Shown: positions 1-5,894, numbered from the stretch's first letter. The stretch is DNA of 7,300 bases from Brucellaceae bacterium (GCA_031253705.1 JAIRVW010000323.1:1-7300); one strand, 5' to 3'. Notes: generated from the sequence alone by a model not told the origin. Made by a program: numbers and translations.

Positions 1-747
1 CGCAATCAAAGCCCGTGCCAGTTCGCCCAGCTCGTCATTAACATATATACGGAGCGCCTGAAAAACGCGTGTCGCCGGATGAATCCGGTCTTTCGGGTGG
101 CGTCCGACCAGCATTTCAATGGCATTGGCCAGATCACGGGTACGGCTGAAAGGCTCAGTTTCACGACGCTTTTCAATCATGCGCGCAATGCGTCCGGCAT
201 GACGTTCTTCGCCGAGAAAATTAAAAATACGCGCCAGATCGCCCATTTTATACTGATTAACAACATCAGCAGCGCTCAGGCCATGCGATGACATGCGCAT
301 ATCAAGCGGGCCGTCTTTCTGGAAAGAAAATCCGCGATCAGCCTCATCAATCTGCATGGAGGAAACGCCGATATCCAGCACAACACCATCCGGCTGCACA
401 TCGCTCAGCACCTCTTCCATCTGGGAGAAGCGAGCCTGCACCAGACGCAAACGCCCCTGATACTCAGCAACCACGGATTGTCCCGCAGCAATAGCGTTCG
501 GGTCGCGGTCAATGGCGAGAACATCCGCACCGGTTTTCAGAATACGCTTGGTATAACCACCGGCACCGAATGTGCCGTCAACATAAAGCTTACCGGCTTC
601 CGGCTGCAATGCGCTCACAACCTCTTCCAGCATCACCGGAATATGGCGGGAATAGTCCTCTTCACCGGAAGATACGGCACCATCGGCAACCTGAGCTGTT
701 TTATCGTTATCTGCGCCCGTGATCATGCTTTCATCCCGCCCTGTCAT
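1..747 (-). CDS. rsmH: 16S rRNA (cytosine-1402-N4)-methyltransferase RsmH, N-terminal part
   Basis: RsmH (formerly MraW) uses S-adenosylmethionine to methylate N4 of C1402 in the decoding centre of 16S rRNA, in the cytoplasm. The frame is open from the ATG at 747 to the window edge, giving 249 residues of a protein usually a little over 300, so the C-terminus lies outside. Visible signatures are the SAM-binding DGTFGAGGY (residues 57-65), AIDRDP (78-83), [11 protein letters not shown] (124-134), the GFSFQ..GPLDMRM block (139-152) and [18 protein letters not shown] (223-240). An AGGA lies 11 bases before the ATG at 747. An in-frame ATG at 726 is an alternative start, and the variable first 30 residues do not decide between them. 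In relatives it is followed by ftsL and a penicillin-binding protein gene, which would lie beyond the left edge. Unusually, no mraZ precedes it. The family call is very secure. Confidence 0.97.
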   Translation of the reverse strand, partial: MTGRDESMITGADNDKTAQVADGAVSSGEEDYSRHIPVMLEEVVSALQPEAGKLYVDGTFGAGGYTKRILKTGADVLAIDRDPNAIAAGQSVVAEYQGRLRLVQARFSQMEEVLSDVQPDGVVLDIGVSSMQIDEADRGFSFQKDGPLDMRMSSHGLSAADVVNQYKMGDLARIFNFLGEERHAGRIARMIEKRRETEPFSRTRDLANAIEMLVGRHPKDRIHPATRVFQALRIYVNDELGELARALIA

Positions 748-908
748 TATTTTGCTTGTCCTGCCGGATCGCGCTGAGCAGCAGCCAATCCTTCTATGCA
801 GGCAACATCACCGCAGCCACAGATTTCAGCAACCTGCATACCAGCCTGTGCCGGATGCAGCAAAAACTGTCTGAAAACTGAACAAAGTCTGGACGCAACA
901 AACTGCAT
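747..908 (-). CDS. Doubtful small ORF touching the rsmH start
   Basis: An open frame of 53 codons starts at the ATG at 908, with GGTGG about 8 bases upstream, and could begin at a GTG at 950 instead. It ends with a TAA that shares bases with the rsmH start in TAATG (747-749), the arrangement typical of translational coupling. The product begins [17 protein letters not shown], then has a cysteine-containing stretch ([10 protein letters not shown]). I recognise no family, and it is not MraZ. It occupies the place where mraZ usually sits. Chance open frames of this length are common, so it is listed only because of its position and its overlap with a real start. Confidence 0.15.
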   Translation of the reverse strand: MQFVASRLCSVFRQFLLHPAQAGMQVAEICGCGDVACIEGLAAAQRDPAGQAK

Positions 909-1144
909 TAAAAAATACCACCGGGGCAAGGTAGGCGTCAACGGAGGCACAGAAACCGCTCCGCCCGCTGCCGTATTATATGGTTACGCGACTGAACACC
1001 CATCAGGGCGCACAATATGCCGCGAATAATTTATCCAATATTAATATTAAGGAAGGGTTATTTTACGGGGGCAATTATGCTTTATCATCGGTTAAAATGA
1101 CGCTTTATCACCCGTTCGGATGTCGCTATGTTTTCCAAACAGAT
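748..1144. other. Intergenic region between rsmH and rnpB, lacking mraZ
   Basis: This stretch of about 400 bases holds no convincing gene. None of the translations resembles MraZ (two SpoVT-AbrB-like repeats, about 150 residues), which is expected here. On the minus strand I also see no run of GTGGG-type repeats that would form an MraZ operator. It should contain the rsmH promoter and the 3' flank of rnpB. Two weak minus-strand promoter candidates are TTGCCC (1069-1074) with TTAATA (1045-1050) at 18 bases, and an isolated perfect TATAAT (975-980) without a good -35 box. Either would give a leader of more than 200 bases. An AT-rich 12-base palindrome, AATATTAATATT, sits at 1037-1048. A small open frame ending in TAATG at rsmH is described separately. 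Confidence 0.6.
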
Positions 1145-1557
1145 TTGTCAGCCGGTCTGTAAGCCGGGTTCTGTATGGCCGGACTGTTTCCAGCCCGACG
1201 TGGCAGCCATTCATCTGGGACGGATGTCGCCACCCGCCTCTTGCAACCCACCCGGACGGCTATCCGGAAACTGATTACCAGACCGAAGCCTGATGCGCCG
1301 TCCCTATTCGGTCTTGCTCCCGATGGGGTTTACCGTGCCACTCCCGTTACCGGCAGCGCGGTGGGCTCTTACCCCACCCTTTCACCCTTACCTGCCCGAT
1401 ACCCCGAAGGGCGATGGCAGGCGGTCTGCTCTCTGTTGCACTTTCCCTGAGGTCACCCTCGCCGGGCGTTACCCGGCATCGTGTTTCCATGGAGCCCGGA
1501 CTTTCCTCACTTGCCACCTTTCGGTATTGAACAAGCGCGGCTGCCCGACCGGCTGAC
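1145..1557 (-). ncRNA. rnpB: RNase P RNA component (type A)
   Basis: The catalytic RNA of RNase P, with the RnpA protein, removes 5' leaders from pre-tRNAs. The ends are set by an 11-base P1 helix: GTCAGCCGGTC at the 5' end (complement of 1547-1557) pairs with GACCGGCTGAC at the 3' end (complement of 1147-1157). The universally conserved P4 halves are both present: GAGGAAAGTCCGGGC (complement of 1494-1508) and ACAGAACCCGGCTTACAG (complement of 1157-1174). The P11/P12 region with GGTAAGAGCCCACC also fits the type A form. About 413 nucleotides is a normal alphaproteobacterial length. Exact termini are uncertain by a few bases, since the mature 3' end often extends slightly beyond P1. Open frames across this region are meaningless. 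A promoter lies directly upstream; no obvious T-tailed terminator follows. Confidence 0.97.
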
Positions 1558-1562
1558 ACGCG

Positions 1563-1592
1563 TCTATAGGCTGTATCTGGCACAAAACGCAA
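1563..1592 (-). promoter_or_regulatory. Probable rnpB promoter
   Basis: On the minus strand TTGCGT (complement of 1587-1592) and TATAGA (complement of 1563-1568) are separated by 18 bases. The -10 box ends 5 bases before the P1 helix at 1557, which places the transcription start at or next to the first nucleotide of the mature RNA. The spacing and fit to the RNA end make this the best-supported promoter in the window, although the -35 box is only a partial match. Confidence 0.6.
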
Positions 1593-1595
1593 TAA

Positions 1596-1630
1596 AAAAG
1601 CTGGCGTTCCGTCTGCGGAAGCCAGCTTTT
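1596..1630 (-). terminator. Rho-independent terminator of the lytic transglycosylase gene
   Basis: A long stem-loop is formed by AAAAGCTGGC (1596-1605) with GCCAGCTTTT (1621-1630), continued by TTCCG (1607-1611) with CGGAA (1616-1620), with one bulged base at 1606 and a 4-base loop at 1612-1615. Read on the minus strand, it ends in a run of T residues (TTTTTTATTG). It lies 90 bases after the transglycosylase stop and just before the rnpB promoter, so it should insulate the RNA gene from upstream transcription. Confidence 0.85.
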
Positions 1631-1641
1631 GTTCAAAATCC

Positions 1642-1663
1642 CAGCCCTGTCATACAAGGGCTG
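1642..1663. repeat. Small stem-loop after the transglycosylase gene
   Basis: CAGCCCT (1642-1648) and AGGGCTG (1657-1663) form a 7-base-pair hairpin with an 8-base loop. A second, weaker one, AGCCTG (1702-1707) with CAGGCT (1716-1721), overlaps the end of the stop codon. Neither is followed by a T run on the minus strand. They probably act as mRNA 3' end structures alongside the main terminator at 1596-1630. Confidence 0.4.
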
Positions 1664-1720
1664 TTTAGATTTAGGTTATGGCGCATCACATGTCCCGCCA
1701 GAGCCTGAATATAAACAGGC

Positions 1721-2398
1721 TTAAAATGAGCGCATGAAGTCTTTGACGTTGCTGCAATATTTTGCAGATGTCGGGTTCATACGCTTGGCACCGTGACCGG
1801 CATTATATTTCAGGATTGTGCCGCAGGTTGTACCGCCGCCCAGTTTCTGAGCCATTGCCAGATATTTCATGCCATATTGCACATTGGTTGCCGGATCATA
1901 CAGACCTTTGGCAGAACCGGTATAACCCAGACCGCGTGCTGTACCGAGCTTGATCTGCATCAGACCGATTTCACCGGCGCTGCCGCGAACATTCGGCTGA
2001 TAATTGCTCTCATGACGCACAACTGCATGAGCCAGCGACAATGGCACGCCATAGCTTGAAGCATAGCGGGCGATAATTGAAGAATAAGGCTTGCCTGATT
2101 TAGCGGCTTTGCCTGCCTGTGCCTGCTTGGTCTCTGCCTGACCTTTGATCTGCTTGTTCAGATCAATACGGGTACGTGCTGAACGACGTTCAATTACCGG
2201 CATTTTAGCCGAAGTACCGGTCGCCTTTTTATAGGTTGTACGGCTGGTATCTTTTTCAGTTTCTGAAGCTTCATTTTTAGCTTTCAGAATATCCATGAGA
2301 TTAGTTTTTGGAAGAACCGGTGCACTCAAGGCTGGTGTCAGACCGAACGAAACCGCCGCCCCGCTGAGAGCGCATAAAAATCCTAATTTTTTAATCAT
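1721..2398 (-). CDS. Secreted lytic transglycosylase, SLT domain (family 1 type)
   Basis: This is a periplasmic lytic transglycosylase of the SLT fold, cutting the MurNAc-GlcNAc bond of peptidoglycan with formation of 1,6-anhydro-MurNAc. With the start at 2398 (GGTAAGG just upstream) the protein has 225 residues and opens with a clean Sec signal (MIKKLGFLCAL... to about residue 26, cleavage after ALSA). A start at 2455 would bury this signal. Residues 27-105 are a polar, Lys/Thr/Ala-rich linker with no evident domain. The SLT domain follows from about 107, with the catalytic glutamate in VRHES (Glu130), GEIGLMQIK (142-150) and KYNAG (197-201). Two C-terminal cysteines (192 and 215) could form a disulfide. 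It lies 242 bases after the amidase gene and has its own leader stem-loop and terminator, so it may be transcribed separately. The precise physiological role is unknown. Confidence 0.93.
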   Translation of the reverse strand: MIKKLGFLCALSGAAVSFGLTPALSAPVLPKTNLMDILKAKNEASETEKDTSRTTYKKATGTSAKMPVIERRSARTRIDLNKQIKGQAETKQAQAGKAAKSGKPYSSIIARYASSYGVPLSLAHAVVRHESNYQPNVRGSAGEIGLMQIKLGTARGLGYTGSAKGLYDPATNVQYGMKYLAMAQKLGGGTTCGTILKYNAGHGAKRMNPTSAKYCSNVKDFMRSF

Positions 2399-2429
2399 AA
2401 ACCTTACCGTTGGAACTGTTGCATAAATC

Positions 2430-2470
2430 CGCTGAAAGGATTTGCTCGCACGCAAAACCGTCTTTCAGCG
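2430..2470 (-). promoter_or_regulatory. Nested stem-loop in the transglycosylase leader
   Basis: CGCTGAAAG (2430-2438) and CTTTCAGCG (2462-2470) form a perfect 9-base stem, extendable by a G-U pair. Inside it TTTGC (2441-2445) pairs with GCAAA (2452-2456). The element lies 31 bases before the ATG at 2398 and has no T run, so it is more likely a leader RNA structure or a protein-binding inverted repeat than a terminator. Confidence 0.45.
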
Positions 2471-2591
2471 CCCTTCCTTCTGGGAAACAGTCCGCCCCAT
2501 CATCAGATCTGCTCAAGGAAATTGAGGTTGTATCTGATGCCTGAGTGCAGCCGAAGATTGTCGAGACAAGTAACAGATTGCTAAAACCTGT

Positions 2592-2609
2592 AACACTTGC
2601 GGAACACTT
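2592..2609. repeat. AACACTT direct repeat, 11-base phase
   Basis: AACACTT occurs at 2592-2598 and again at 2603-2609, one helical turn apart. The first copy overlaps GTAACA (2590-2595), a hexamer also found at 2570-2575. The cluster sits between the amidase stop and the transglycosylase start, where a promoter for the latter is expected. Same-face tandem repeats of this kind are often activator sites, but no regulator is identified. Confidence 0.3.
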
Positions 2610-2640
2610 TTATACAAAAAACAGTAAGCTATTTTAAAAA

Positions 2641-3477
2641 TCAGCTAGTTATCACTTCACGCAGATTCGTGGAAATCAGCCTGTGCAAAGTCTCGATTGT
2701 TGAGGTATCCGCCACGCCGTCAATCTGATTTGGGCGAAAATGGCGCTGAAATGCGCTCAGAACCACCTTGGTCTGCTCATTAAACTCGCCATTGATCATG
2801 ATGTCATAGCCATACATGGCCAGCATTGACTGCAAAGCTTCAACCGGCTGACCACGATCACCCATGGCGAAAAACCGTCCGCCGCGGATCGGTGCCGGTT
2901 CAACCCAATGACCGATACCCGCTTTAAACAAGGTTTCCCACGGGAAATTCTCACCCGGATCAATCTTGCGCTCCGGTGCAATATCCGAATGCGCCAGCAC
3001 ATGTTCCGGCGCAATATTATAGCGCTCACAGATCGAACGGCACAAAGCAATGACGGATTCAATCTGTGCATCAGGATATGGCGGAAAGTTTTCCAGCACG
3101 CCCGGATTCACAATCTCAATGCCGATGGAAGCGGAATTAATATCACGCTCGCCTTTCCAGCAGCTTTTGCCCGCATGCCATGCCCGCTCGCTTTCCGCGA
3201 CCATCTGCACAACCTGACCATCCTCATGCACCAGATAATGCGCCGAGACTTCGTGTTCAGGAGATTTGAGAATATCCAGCGCTTCCTGTGCTGTTGCCAG
3301 TCCCGTATAATGCAGGATCAGAAAACGCGGGGTCTTGCCGTCATTGCGCGGACCAAAATTGGCGGATGCATCAATCACAGCGCCCTCATAGTCTGCTTTG
3401 CTCAGCAAGACGCGCGGGGCAGCCTGATTGTTCTGCGCCAGACCGGCTTCCGGTGTCGAATTATCCTGCATAGTCAT
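2641..3477 (-). CDS. amiD: N-acetylmuramoyl-L-alanine amidase (AmiD/AmpD type) with peptidoglycan-binding domain
   Basis: A zinc amidase (Amidase_2 family) that cleaves the bond between MurNAc, or anhydro-MurNAc, and L-alanine of the stem peptide. Counting from the ATG at 3477 (278 residues), the zinc ligands are His56 in LILHYTG, His163 in LAHSDI and Asp173 in KIDPG. Glu121 in IGIEIVN matches the catalytic acid of AmpD-like enzymes. The domain ends near FPWETLF (178-184). Residues 202-270 form a C-terminal PG_binding_1 domain, as in E. coli AmiD. No signal peptide or lipobox is visible from any start, unlike E. coli AmiD, so cytoplasmic recycling (AmpD-like) or unconventional export is open. 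The ATG at 3477 or 3471 overlaps the end of the upstream co-chaperone gene by 17 or 11 bases; a start at 3516 would overlap more. The symbol reflects domain architecture, not proven orthology. Confidence 0.9.
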   Translation of the reverse strand: MTMQDNSTPEAGLAQNNQAAPRVLLSKADYEGAVIDASANFGPRNDGKTPRFLILHYTGLATAQEALDILKSPEHEVSAHYLVHEDGQVVQMVAESERAWHAGKSCWKGERDINSASIGIEIVNPGVLENFPPYPDAQIESVIALCRSICERYNIAPEHVLAHSDIAPERKIDPGENFPWETLFKAGIGHWVEPAPIRGGRFFAMGDRGQPVEALQSMLAMYGYDIMINGEFNEQTKVVLSAFQRHFRPNQIDGVADTSTIETLHRLISTNLREVITS

Positions 3478-4198
3478 GCTGACCCAACTGTTTTTCAAGT
3501 GTCGCCCATGCTGCATTGATCGCAGCGAGACGATGATTGGCTATTTTCTGAAACTCATAAGGCATACCGCGGGCGATAACCAGATCAGGATGGTTCTGAC
3601 GCACAAGATTACGATAATGCTGCTTGGCTTCCTGATATCCCACACCACGGGTCAGCCCCAGCACCGCATAAGGGTCAGAAGGCCCCAAATTCACATGGCG
3701 TCCGGCAATCAGCAGAAACTCGTCTTCTTCTATATTGAAGATTTCCGCCACGCGCCGCAGAAAGGCCATTTCCTTTTCATGCACATAGCCGTCCGCCTTG
3801 GCGATATAAAACAGACCATCGAGAACATCGGCCAAAGCACCGCAGGATTCTTCCACGCCGTTTTGCTGTGAAGCGCGGCATAGGGAGGCGATCTGACGGG
3901 CATAACTTTCGAAACCGGCAACATCCTGTTTGGCGAGATTATAGAGGCGCGAGACATGATCCGCCTCTTTTTCCGGTATTTCAAAAATATCCTGAAAAGC
4001 CCGCACTTCCTGCTCGGAAACAATACCGTCTGCTTTCGCCATTTTAGCGGAGAGCGCGATCATAGCGATCGAAAAAGCAACGCGGCGCCGTGTTTCAGCA
4101 TCGCCTTCAAAATACGTACGGACGGCTTCGATCACACCGGAAAACGCGCTGTAAGCCGTCTGCGTTAAAAAATCAGCGATACTGGACCAAATCGACAT
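3461..4198 (-). CDS. djlA: DjlA-like co-chaperone with TerB and J domains
   Basis: A 245-residue protein with a TerB-like helical domain (about residues 35-165) followed by a C-terminal J domain (about 174-236). The TerB part has two acidic KADG motifs (residues 55-58 and 134-137) in repeated halves. The J domain begins DPYAVLGL and has the essential HPD tripeptide at 203-205, so it should stimulate the ATPase of DnaK. Unlike E. coli DjlA it has no N-terminal membrane segment: the start MSIWSSIADFL is amphipathic, not hydrophobic. The ATG at 4198 has no strong ribosome binding site. The last codons overlap the amidase start, so both proteins are probably made from one mRNA with coupled translation. 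This TerB plus J architecture is common in alphaproteobacteria. The client is unknown, but the amidase is an obvious candidate. Confidence 0.9.
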   Translation of the reverse strand: MSIWSSIADFLTQTAYSAFSGVIEAVRTYFEGDAETRRRVAFSIAMIALSAKMAKADGIVSEQEVRAFQDIFEIPEKEADHVSRLYNLAKQDVAGFESYARQIASLCRASQQNGVEESCGALADVLDGLFYIAKADGYVHEKEMAFLRRVAEIFNIEEDEFLLIAGRHVNLGPSDPYAVLGLTRGVGYQEAKQHYRNLVRQNHPDLVIARGMPYEFQKIANHRLAAINAAWATLEKQLGQHDYAG

Positions 4199-4339
4199 AA
4201 GCTTTTGTAATTCAAAACAACTGTGATGAAAACCACGTAGCTCTGACAGCTCTGTGAAATTCGGTCATCTTATACAGAATGTATCTCTTTTAATCCTGTC
4301 CCCTGCCCTGCCTCACTCAGATATTTCGTATAACAGAAA
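4199..4339. other. Short intergenic region upstream of djlA
   Basis: This gap of 141 bases should hold the promoter of the djlA-amidase operon. It contains a small palindrome ATACA-GAA-TGTAT (4272-4284) and a direct repeat AGCTCTG (4239-4245 and 4248-4254, 9 bases apart). On the minus strand, TATAAG overlaps the palindrome but lacks a convincing -35 box. I see no terminator for the upstream small-protein gene, so some read-through into djlA is possible. Confidence 0.35.
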
Positions 4340-4747
4340 TCAGAGCGACTTCTTTGCAGCCAGTTCTGCCTGCATACGGCGTTCCATATGGGCACGCACA
4401 ATCGTTTCCGCAGTTTTTTTGGCGGTCTCTGCCTGATCTGCTGTCTGGCCTACACGCAATGCGGTTTTCTCGGCATCAACACCGGCTTTCTGCACCGCAA
4501 GATTAATATCCTCAGTGGTCAGCGGCTTATCCAGCTCCGGCAGATTAAGGCTGAGCGCGGCTTTAGCATCAATTTCAGCCACTTCCTGATCGGCTTTAGC
4601 CTGCATTGCCTGCTCGGCATCCTGAATGGTTGCCGCAACATGATCAATGCGTGGCTCAGAGTTTTTACCAAACGTCAGAAAGCCGCCGGTAAAAACCAGC
4701 CCGATCAGCACAATAACGGCAACAATAAAAGCTACCAGACGATACAT
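4340..4747 (-). CDS. Small membrane-anchored protein of unknown function
   Basis: I do not recognise this 135-residue protein. It starts MYRLVAFIVAVIVLIGLVF: residues 3-27 form one long hydrophobic segment with no clear cleavage site, so it is probably a signal anchor with the rest in the periplasm. Residues 28-135 are polar and rich in Ala, Glu, Gln and Lys, with predicted helix and heptad-like stretches (AEQAMQAKADQEVAEIDAKA and the C-terminal part from AEKTALRV on). A short Pro-containing break lies at LNLPELDKPLTTED (65-78). The ATG at 4747 is chosen because a near-perfect Shine-Dalgarno, GGAGGAG, precedes it by 6 bases; the longer frame from 4789 would ignore it. It lies upstream of djlA on the same strand, 141 bases away. 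Real gene likely; function unknown. Confidence 0.75.
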   Translation of the reverse strand: MYRLVAFIVAVIVLIGLVFTGGFLTFGKNSEPRIDHVAATIQDAEQAMQAKADQEVAEIDAKAALSLNLPELDKPLTTEDINLAVQKAGVDAEKTALRVGQTADQAETAKKTAETIVRAHMERRMQAELAAKKSL

Positions 4748-5046
4748 TTTCAACTCCTCCGCACCGGCAACGCATATACGCAACAACAATACCGGAACTT
4801 CATCCGGTCTGCCTGCCGGTGTCGTCTGTTACGACAAGTCTGACAGTATGACCGTTAAAGCTGCACAAGGTATGACCGGTTTGATCAAAAAATATTTCGA
4901 ATCGAACATTCGGTCACATTTATACTTGTCACTTCCATAAAAACAGCAGCGGCATTCACTCCTGATCGGGAATGCAATATTCATGATCTAAAGGAAAAAT
5001 TTAACCTTTTGCGGTAAGAAACCATTCATGATTTTCCTGTGATTTT
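4748..5046. other. Divergent intergenic region with repeated short motifs
   Basis: This stretch separates the minus-strand small-protein gene from the plus-strand GH25 gene and must hold both promoters. No gene is visible in it. GTATGACCG occurs at 4846-4854 and 4870-4878, 24 bases apart, and its core reappears inverted as CGGTCA at 4911-4916. ATTCATGAT occurs at 4979-4987 and 5024-5032. TTAACC and GGTAA (5001-5005 area and 5012-5016) form an imperfect inverted repeat. I could not assign a clear -35/-10 pair on either strand. Confidence 0.4.
4754..4760 (-). promoter_or_regulatory. Strong ribosome binding site fixing the start at 4747
   Basis: GGAGGAG on the minus strand ends 6 bases before the ATG at 4747. 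It is the best Shine-Dalgarno match in the window and decides the start of the small anchored protein. Confidence 0.8.
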
Positions 5047-5877
5047 GTGAGACGAAAATTGATGAAGCCAGCAGTTCTTGCCGCCCTCAGTCTGATGCTG
5101 AGCGCATGCACATCTGTCGACTATGATTTTTCAGATGTAAAACCATCTGCCGGTTCCGGCATCTCACTCCCGTCGGCCAGTGCCAAGGCTCCGCAGTTTT
5201 ATGACCGCAAGCCCCATGATTATACCGGTAAAACCCCGTGGCATTATCCGGTACACGGCACTGATGTTTCCAAATATCAGGAAAAAGTAGACTGGCAGGC
5301 AGCACGCAGCAGCGGCATCTCCTTCGTCTTTATTAAAGCAACCGAAGGCGGCGACCGTGTTGATGACCGCTTTGCCGAGCATTGGGCGAATTCGCGCGCG
5401 GCAGGCATTCCGCGCAGCGCCTATCACTTCTATTATTTCTGCCGCTCCGCAGAAGATCAGGCACGCTGGTATATCCGCAACGTCCCTAAAGACCCGGGCG
5501 CATTGCCGCCGGTACTGGATATGGAATGGAACCCGCTGTCACCAACCTGTAAACTGCGCCCTGATCCGGCAGTGGTGCGTAAAGAAATGCGCACATTCCT
5601 GACTATGATCGAACGTCATTACGGTAAAAAACCGATCATCTATACCACCGTCGATTTCTTCGACGACAACAGCCTGAACAGCTTCCGCGATTATCCGTTC
5701 TGGCTGCGCTCCACCGCCGGTCATCCGGATGAGAAATACGGCCCACACCCTTGGGTCTTCTGGCAATATACCGGTACGGGAACAATTCCTGGTATCAAAG
5801 GCGATGCGGATATCAACGTCTTTGCGGGCAATCACGTCCAATGGAGAAAGTGGCTGGAAAGCAACAAAGTCAGATAA
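5047..5877 (+). CDS. GH25 muramidase (lysozyme), predicted lipoprotein
   Basis: A glycoside hydrolase family 25 enzyme, which hydrolyses the beta-1,4 bond between MurNAc and GlcNAc. From the GTG at 5047 it has 276 residues. Residues 1-20 are a lipoprotein signal ending in a lipobox LSA-Cys21, and the next residue is Thr, which does not suggest inner-membrane retention, so outer membrane placement is likely. A linker runs to about residue 65. The catalytic domain (about 69-272) shows GTDVSKYQ (Asp73), FIKATEG (95-101), the acidic pair of VLDMEW (Asp158 and Glu160) and a final DADINVFAG (253-261). Cys132 and Cys168 might pair. The start is uncertain: GTG at 5047 has no ribosome binding site, while ATG at 5062 leaves a shorter but still workable signal. 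It lies 241 bases before the next wall hydrolase gene, on the same strand. Confidence 0.93.
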   Translation: MRRKLMKPAVLAALSLMLSACTSVDYDFSDVKPSAGSGISLPSASAKAPQFYDRKPHDYTGKTPWHYPVHGTDVSKYQEKVDWQAARSSGISFVFIKATEGGDRVDDRFAEHWANSRAAGIPRSAYHFYYFCRSAEDQARWYIRNVPKDPGALPPVLDMEWNPLSPTCKLRPDPAVVRKEMRTFLTMIERHYGKKPIIYTTVDFFDDNSLNSFRDYPFWLRSTAGHPDEKYGPHPWVFWQYTGTGTIPGIKGDADINVFAGNHVQWRKWLESNKVR

Positions 5878-5878
5878 A

Positions 5879-5894
5879 AGCATCTCCGGATGCT
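5879..5894 (+). terminator. Small hairpin after the GH25 gene, possible weak terminator
   Basis: AGCATC and GATGCT form a 6-base stem around a TCCG loop (UNCG class, very stable in RNA), beginning two bases after the stop codon. No T run follows at once; a T-rich stretch comes only about 20 bases later, near 5908-5920. It may act as an mRNA 3' stabiliser or a weak terminator. Confidence 0.35.

Noticed and set aside
975..980. Perfect TATAAT on the minus strand as the rsmH promoter
   Set aside because: No acceptable -35 box at 16-18 bases and no extended -10; kept only as a remark in the intergenic entry.
1037..1048. AT-rich palindrome AATATTAATATT
   Set aside because: Low-complexity A/T sequence makes such symmetry likely by chance; at best an upstream promoter element.
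1081..1095. CtrA-like site (TTAA-N7-TAAA on the minus strand) upstream of rsmH
   Set aside because: One base off the TTAA-N7-TTAA consensus in AT-rich DNA and more than 330 bases from the rsmH start; too weak to call.
1175..1708. Several open frames on both strands over the RNase P RNA region
   Set aside because: The sequence is explained by rnpB, with P1 and both P4 halves in place; coding here would be coincidental.
2908..3519. A 203-codon open frame on the plus strand opposite the amidase gene
   Set aside because: It lies entirely antisense to a gene with clear zinc-ligand and catalytic motifs, and its product has no recognisable domain.
4388..4843. A 151-codon open frame on the plus strand
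   Set aside because: It is antisense to the small anchored protein, whose strong ribosome binding site and membrane segment support the opposite strand.
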